Below, piece after piece: positions 58,734 to 64,000 of a stretch of 64,000 nt of DNA. Below the pieces are notes generated by a model. It did no database searches. It was not told where the DNA came from and worked only from the letters and a program-made list of their open reading frames with translations. Position numbers and translations under genes: made by a program. The DNA is taken from positions 1,846,501 through 1,910,500 of the forward strand of contig JAOTON010001351.1 of NCBI GenBank assembly GCA_034440635.1, read 5' to 3'. Origin of the DNA: Lepas anatifera. Lineage: Eukaryota; Arthropoda; Thecostraca; Lepadidae. Position 1 is the stretch's first letter; each line of letters opens with the position of its first letter.

Positions 58734-61700
58734 GCTGACCACCTCTGTGTCTGTGGAGTACAGGAGTTATCATGGATAGGTACTCCAAACTAGGACTGGG
58801 AGCGAGACAGGCCCTAGCCTTTACTTGGTTCTTGGCAGAGGTGCTTCCAATTAAATATATAATTAAAATTGATAGATTTTGGTGAGCGAATTCGATCACC
58901 ACGTCAACATCTATGCATGCCTACCTAATGATACAAAAATGTACAATGAAAACGTAACGAAATGATATAAAAATGTACTAAAAAAGGACGCTGCTGCTGG
59001 TCCTAACTCAAACTGGATTTGCAAGCTCGTAGCTGCCAGGGGGTTCAAGTTTAGTATATACTAGTCTGGCAACCTCTTTGCCTACGTCACCCCGAGGATG
59101 CCCGAGTGCATTTAGTGCTGTAGGTGCGACAGGAAGGTGGTTTTCCAGAAAATATTAAAAATACTTATAGACCGTTTAGAGATGTCTTTTGTCAGCATAG
59201 TGCTGTAACATTTTTCTTTCTAAAACCGACCTCAAATAGTGCTAAACAGGCATAATTTTTGATCTGGAGGCCTCGATCTTGGGGCATGTCTGGCCACTCT
59301 TAAGGCCGACTTTCAACATATTCCGAGGGCAGTATCGCCCTTAACCCTCGCTCTGCCGGCACCCCGGATATTACGAGCCCTGCCGGCATGGCTGAAAAAA
59401 CCCTCTCATTTACTGATAGAGAACTTGAATTGTAGGCGGTCGTAGGTGCCTTACAGGGTCTCAAAAGAAACCTCAATCATTTTTCACCTTGTTCGTATAT
59501 GTTTCATACATGAATTCCTATCAAGTGTGCCTAAGTTAGTCCTTTTAACCAAACCTTGCAGTATCATCCCGACCACAGCGGCCGCCATGCGCTTGCGCGT
59601 CGCCGCTCCCCCTTGTCTCAGGTACAGCCTCAGACAGGCGGTCCCAACAGCTGGCGCCGGTGCCTGCGCGCTGAGAGTGGCGGCCGGGCCAGCGAGCATG
59701 GGCATTCGCTGTGGGATGACGCCCCAACGGCGAAACGAAGATATGGGACCCTTTCAATAGCGGAAAAGACACTTTATGATATGCCATCTGCATAAAACAC
59801 TAGAGCCACCTGTCGGATATATCCTAGTAAACGACTGTCACAGTCCCCTCTACATTGTGCTTATATACTTTGTGAACATATGGATTTTTGAGGAATTAAT
59901 TTGACATATTTCGATTTTTTGTGTATAGTCTTGTCTTGAATACTGACGGAAACATCTCTCCTCGATTCGCTAAACCTAACCGTACTGACATCATGCGTTC
60001 TACCTGGCTGTATATGAATAAGTATGGATAATCCATAGGGAAGGGATGCTTTCGGGGAATTCTCACACAGAGTTTTCAGGTGTCGGATGTGACGTGGTGT
60101 CAGAAATAGCTAAATAAAAAGGAAACGTCATAATTTAGACATTTATGGAGAACCTGAGCATGTTTTTCGTTATTCAATTTTTTTAAGTCACATGAGTATT
60201 CAATGGAAATGTACAGCAAAATCCAAGGAACTCAAAGGCTAGTGACCACTAAAACTGCTCCATTATTACCAACGTATCTTTTTACATCCCCATCCGCTCA
60301 CTACTCTTTTACACGGCAAATTGTCCCTTTGCCATCCAGCTGTGAACCTGGTACAATGTCAAGTTTCGCGTGGAAATCTCCCCTGGGTAACCATGATACA
60401 AAAAGGGTGGCCTGAGACCACCCCTCTCACCCCATTAGCCCCTGCTGATGTTGTCGAGCCCCCTGGCATTGCCGCCATGCCGTCCGAGGACGTTTTCCAG
60501 GAAGCAAGCGTTAGAGATGCTGTCTGGGCCATTGTTCCGTATTTTCACGTGTGTCCTTATCGTCCCGTCGATCGCTATCAGCTGACCAAACCACGAAAAT
60601 TGTCACCCTTCTGCCCACCGCCTCCACTGACGAACCCGGTCTGTGTCAGAGGCTGTCGCGGGCCCCAGCGGGCCACGGCACGGGCCGTCACTGCCATGCA
60701 TGAGTAGAAGAGCGCGAACATCATCTCAATAACTTTCACTTTACGCAAAAATTTGAAAAGGTATCTACTTTCTGATTGTCGGGAATGATGCAGAATTGAC
60801 ATAGGAACTAGAGGTAGGACTTTTTGGAAAAAGCTGGTCCCGGCCAATTTTTAGTCCCGGCGAGAAATATGTGGTCCCAGCCTGGTCCAGGCAGCCTTTT
60901 TCCCACTTATTGGCTTTTAAACATACTAATTCTTGTGGATTAAGAGCCAAACATATTAAGCAAATTTATATCATCATTACATAAACAAATCAACATAAAT
61001 CATGAACTATAGCTTCAGGAAATCCTTACCTACTATCATGAAAAATGGCCACAATTATCTGACAATGCTCTCTGAGGAAACATTGTTTGCATGTTAAACC
61101 CTTAAAAGGTACCTAAGAAATTAAACATCAATCCAAATTCAAGCTGTATCACACCTCCCTTCAGTCCATCCATAAACATTCAATCAATAAGCTTACCTAA
61201 GTTTTTATCAAGGAAGGTCAGGACACAAATACCTTCAAGAGCCTTCAAGATCAAATCACCAAAGCACAGGAGCAATTTGACATATCACTTTTGCAGTTGC
61301 CATGTGACTACAGGACTATTTTTGGCTGTTTATGAAGACTAATGCGAGTTGATACACTGGATGAAGGAACTGACAATTAATGCTTTACATACCTAGGTAG
61401 TTCTCCAAAAACAATTAGGTAATCACCCACCTCCCTTCCTTCTTTCCTTCTTCCTTCCCAACAACCAACCAACACACACACACAAACAATAGGGCTAATG
61501 TCCATGTATGGATTTCCATATATGGAGGCCAAGCATAGGTCTGTTACCAGCAAAGTTGGGAGCAAAAAAGTCTTCTTTGATTCGTGTTAAAACGGCTTTA
61601 AATTATTTTAAACAAATCGAATTTTCAAATTATTAATACCAATAACCATATTTGTTTGTAATAGACAAAAAATTTTACAGCAGGCGCAGACGGCGCACTA

Positions 61701-62896
61701 AATACAAATAGTACAACATCACGTTTGGTAAGAGAATAAAAAAAAATTTGCTGAATTATCACATGGTTCTTAAAGGGACATTGTCGCAAAAATTTTTATT
61801 GTGGTTTCTTAATATTTGAAAAATCTTGATTCTAGTACTATCAATCATTTCTTTATCTTCAGCTAAATTTTTGGAGGCCACTCAACAATTATTCAAATTT
61901 GCTAACAATATCAATAATAGGCTGTAACCTGCTCTTCACCTCTATTCTATCAATCAAAGTTTTAAGTTCTATAAATGATTTTTTGGGGAAAGAAAATCTT
62001 TTTATGCTGTATTCGTATTCAATTTATTTTTATTAACCCTTAAAAATACAAATATTAGATTAGTTTGTCCAAAACATTTGGCTTGAGAAAACTAATCAGG
62101 AAAGTTTTAAAATCGGGCAGATGTCGTACAGCGGGGATGGTATAGTGGCCTCCATTCCCGACTCTCACACGGGTAATACGGGTTCGAATCTAGGCCGTAG
62201 AAGTTTTTACTGTAAAAACAATTTTTCTGATTTTCTTCTTGTTTGTTCATGCGTACTAATGGATGAAGCATAGTCGGATCCATGATTGCCGATCGGGGGG
62301 AACTTCCTGGGAGGGCACCATCCGGACCAGGGGGGCGCCACCTTTGACCGGCAAAACCTATCAGATGGACGCTAAATCCTATCAGTGTGCGCCGATTTTC
62401 GCATCCTGGGGGGGGGGGATGGGACGTGACATTTTAGGGTTCACCGAGAGTTGATCAGAGAGGTGAGGGGGGGGCACATGCCCCCTTTGCCCTCCTGGAT
62501 CCTCCTATGGGATGAAGTAAATATTCTAAGGACAATTTCTTCTGGTTATCCCTCCGTCCGGGTAGTTGAGGGAAAGGGAATATTAGCCCCAAATATTTTT
62601 CTAATCTGACCGGCGTACCAAACTGGAACCGGCTTGTCTCCAGCTCCCTGCAATGGTTCTCAATCCGTCGGATTTCTCTCTATTGGAGACCAGTTCCCCT
62701 GTTTTCTGACCAGCGGGACACGCTGTTCGCCGTTCGAAAATGTCTTTCGTGTCCTTTGCTGAAGGCCATTCTTGAAGGCTGACCGGTTTTCGTGCAAACC
62801 AAGAACCAGAAACCGGCCCAATAAAAAGCAGGGGTGGCTCTTCGAGATTATATGTGTTAATCTCGAGATTAATGTGTCTCGAGATTAATTAATCGT
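58734..62896. other. Right flank, no protein gene seen
   Basis: Mostly AT-rich unique-looking sequence. A CpG-rich spot at about 59560-59720 has open frames on both strands but no recognised family. 60960-62100 is very AT-rich with no feature. A tRNA-like relic lies at 62131-62200, and G-runs occur at 62290-62490. The Atg16 promoter should be in the first part, but I cannot point to core elements. Confidence 0.5.
62131..62200 (+). pseudogene. tRNA-Glu(CUC)-like relic or SINE head
   Basis: GGGATGGTATAGTGGCC fits an A box and D arm, CCCGACTCTCACACGGG an anticodon arm with anticodon CTC (62164-62166), and GGTTCGAATC (62181-62190) a B box. The acceptor stem halves (GCGGGGA and the 3' end near TAGGCCGTAG) do not pair and the T stem is poor. 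It is therefore a decayed tRNA-Glu or the head of a tRNA-derived SINE rather than a working tRNA. Confidence 0.6.
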
Positions 62897-63923
62897 CTAA
62901 CCCTCGCCCCACCGGGGGCCATCGATGGCCCCCCTAAGGTTTTTCCGGGATAGCAGAAAGACGATGAGGCGCAGCACCGTGGTTGAGGGCTCTACCTCTC
63001 ACTGCATCATTTTCCCACCATCCCTGAATTTTTTACCCCGGGTCACCCAAGGTCAGGTCACCAGACGAGTTCAACCAAGGTCACCTCACTTTAGCTTTAG
63101 AGCTCTGTAAGAGCTACATTTCGGAGTCGATCGATTTGAAACTTCCTACACTTTATGACCCCTCCAGGGTCTACAAGGTGTATATCCGGGATTTTTCGAT
63201 TTCGTGCCCTGAGGTCAGGTCACGAGGTGACCTCTCCCATTGAAAAAGCATGGGAAAAACTGTCTTATGATCTAAAAGTCACAAAAACGATTGAAAATGC
63301 TCAGCTTGATCAGAAAAGCGTTTTTGGACACCCTTTCACGGATTCCAGGGGCCATATTTGCCCTTTGACATCCCCAAGGTCATCCAAGGTCACCAGGGGT
63401 CAAAAACAGTATTTTGACAATAACTTTGACCTGTATAAGCTAGAGCGCTGAAATAAACACCATCGTGTTTGTCTCGTCATTGGCTTTCATTTGATATACG
63501 GCAAGGTCACTTTCTGACCTTTCGTGACCTCAGGCCATACTAGGTCACGAGGTGACCTCTGGAGGTCAAACTACTGGCGGGAGGTCTTTACGTTTCCATA
63601 GCAGAAAAAGTACTGGCAATTTCCTATCAAATGTACTTTCCCACACCTCAATAGCTCTAAGGGCATAAGAGTTATGCCCAGTTTGCTTAAGCATTGCATA
63701 TTTGAGTAAAAATAGCCGATCTTGACCTAATTTGTCCTCTGGAGGTCAAACCATTGACCTGAACACTAAAACATGTGAAGTAATTTCTTACTGAATTCAC
63801 GCGAGCTTTCTAGTGCACTTTGCAGATTTGCGCTAACGCACATATTTTTGGAGTTAGAGGGGGCCATCGATGGCCCCCGGTGGGGCGAAGGTGGCGCCGG
63901 ACCCCCGGTGGGGCGCGGGTTAA
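62897..63923. mobile_element. TTAA-flanked AGGTCA-rich element, copy E
   Basis: The left flank is CTAA (62897-62900, one change from TTAA) and the right is TTAA (63920-63923). The ends CCCTCGCCCCACCG and CGGTGGGGCGCGGG are inverted. The palindrome GGGGGCCATCGATGGCCCCC lies just inside both ends. Counting by eye, there are about 15-20 AGGTCA/TGACCT hexamers. Same family and orientation as copy F. No coding capacity. Confidence 0.82.
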
Positions 63924-64000
63924 GAAGCGCATTGACGGGAGGCGGGTACCCGCCCCCCGTCTGGTTTTTCAGATAGAACATAAAAACGGCGGCGCTACGC
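63920..64000. mobile_element. TTAA-flanked element, copy D, cut by the window end
   Basis: TTAA then GAAGCGCATTGACGGG and a palindrome around GGTACC, the left end of the A/B/C subfamily. It shares its TTAA with the right end of copy E. Confidence 0.75.

Noticed and set aside
59484..59705. Candidate Atg16 first exon ending VVGMILQ with phase-1 donor
   Set aside because: It lacks the conserved Trp and helix pattern and uses a poor donor; exon 58637-58733 matches the ATG5-binding helix and gives the expected Tyr at the junction.

Overview
The window is animal nuclear DNA: split genes with GT-AG introns, CpG-rich low-complexity sequence, retroelements and unusually many tandem repeats. The two recognisable genes and the repeat load suggest an arthropod, perhaps a crustacean such as a barnacle. 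That assignment is inference and no marker in the window fixes the species.

Two protein genes face each other. On the + strand, four exons (6005-6305, 13718-13922, 26504-26705, 29262-30578) join in perfect phase into a complete 674-residue type I membrane protein: signal peptide, three PAN/apple domains, a ZP domain, furin sites, one membrane helix and a short tail. This is the arthropod apical extracellular matrix PAN-ZP family (Drosophila nyobe/neyo/morpheyus type). On the - strand, eight exons (58733 down to 34131) join in phase into the first 334 residues of the autophagy protein ATG16: the ATG5-binding helix, the coiled coil and the first two WD40 repeats. I could not find exons for the remaining WD40 blades.

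The introns are made of tandem repeats and mobile elements. At least six minisatellites touch, overlap or copy an exon-intron junction of these two genes, so splice donors, splice acceptors and exon ends are repeated many times on the intron side. A 6.7 kb array of 45-bp units follows the donor of Atg16 exon 5. Mobile DNA includes a family of roughly 0.8-1.2 kb elements flanked by TTAA, with GC-rich palindromes just inside both ends and interiors packed with AGGTCA/TGACCT hexamers (eight copies seen); two Penelope-like retroelement remnants with inverted flanks, one carrying hammerhead-ribozyme-like cores; and a deleted Gypsy-type LTR element with target-site duplication GGTT. Region by region: 1-6000 flank with minisatellites; 6005-30578 PAN-ZP gene; 30579-34130 gap between the convergent genes; 34131-58733 Atg16; 58734-64000 flank with a tRNA-Glu-like relic and two TTAA elements.
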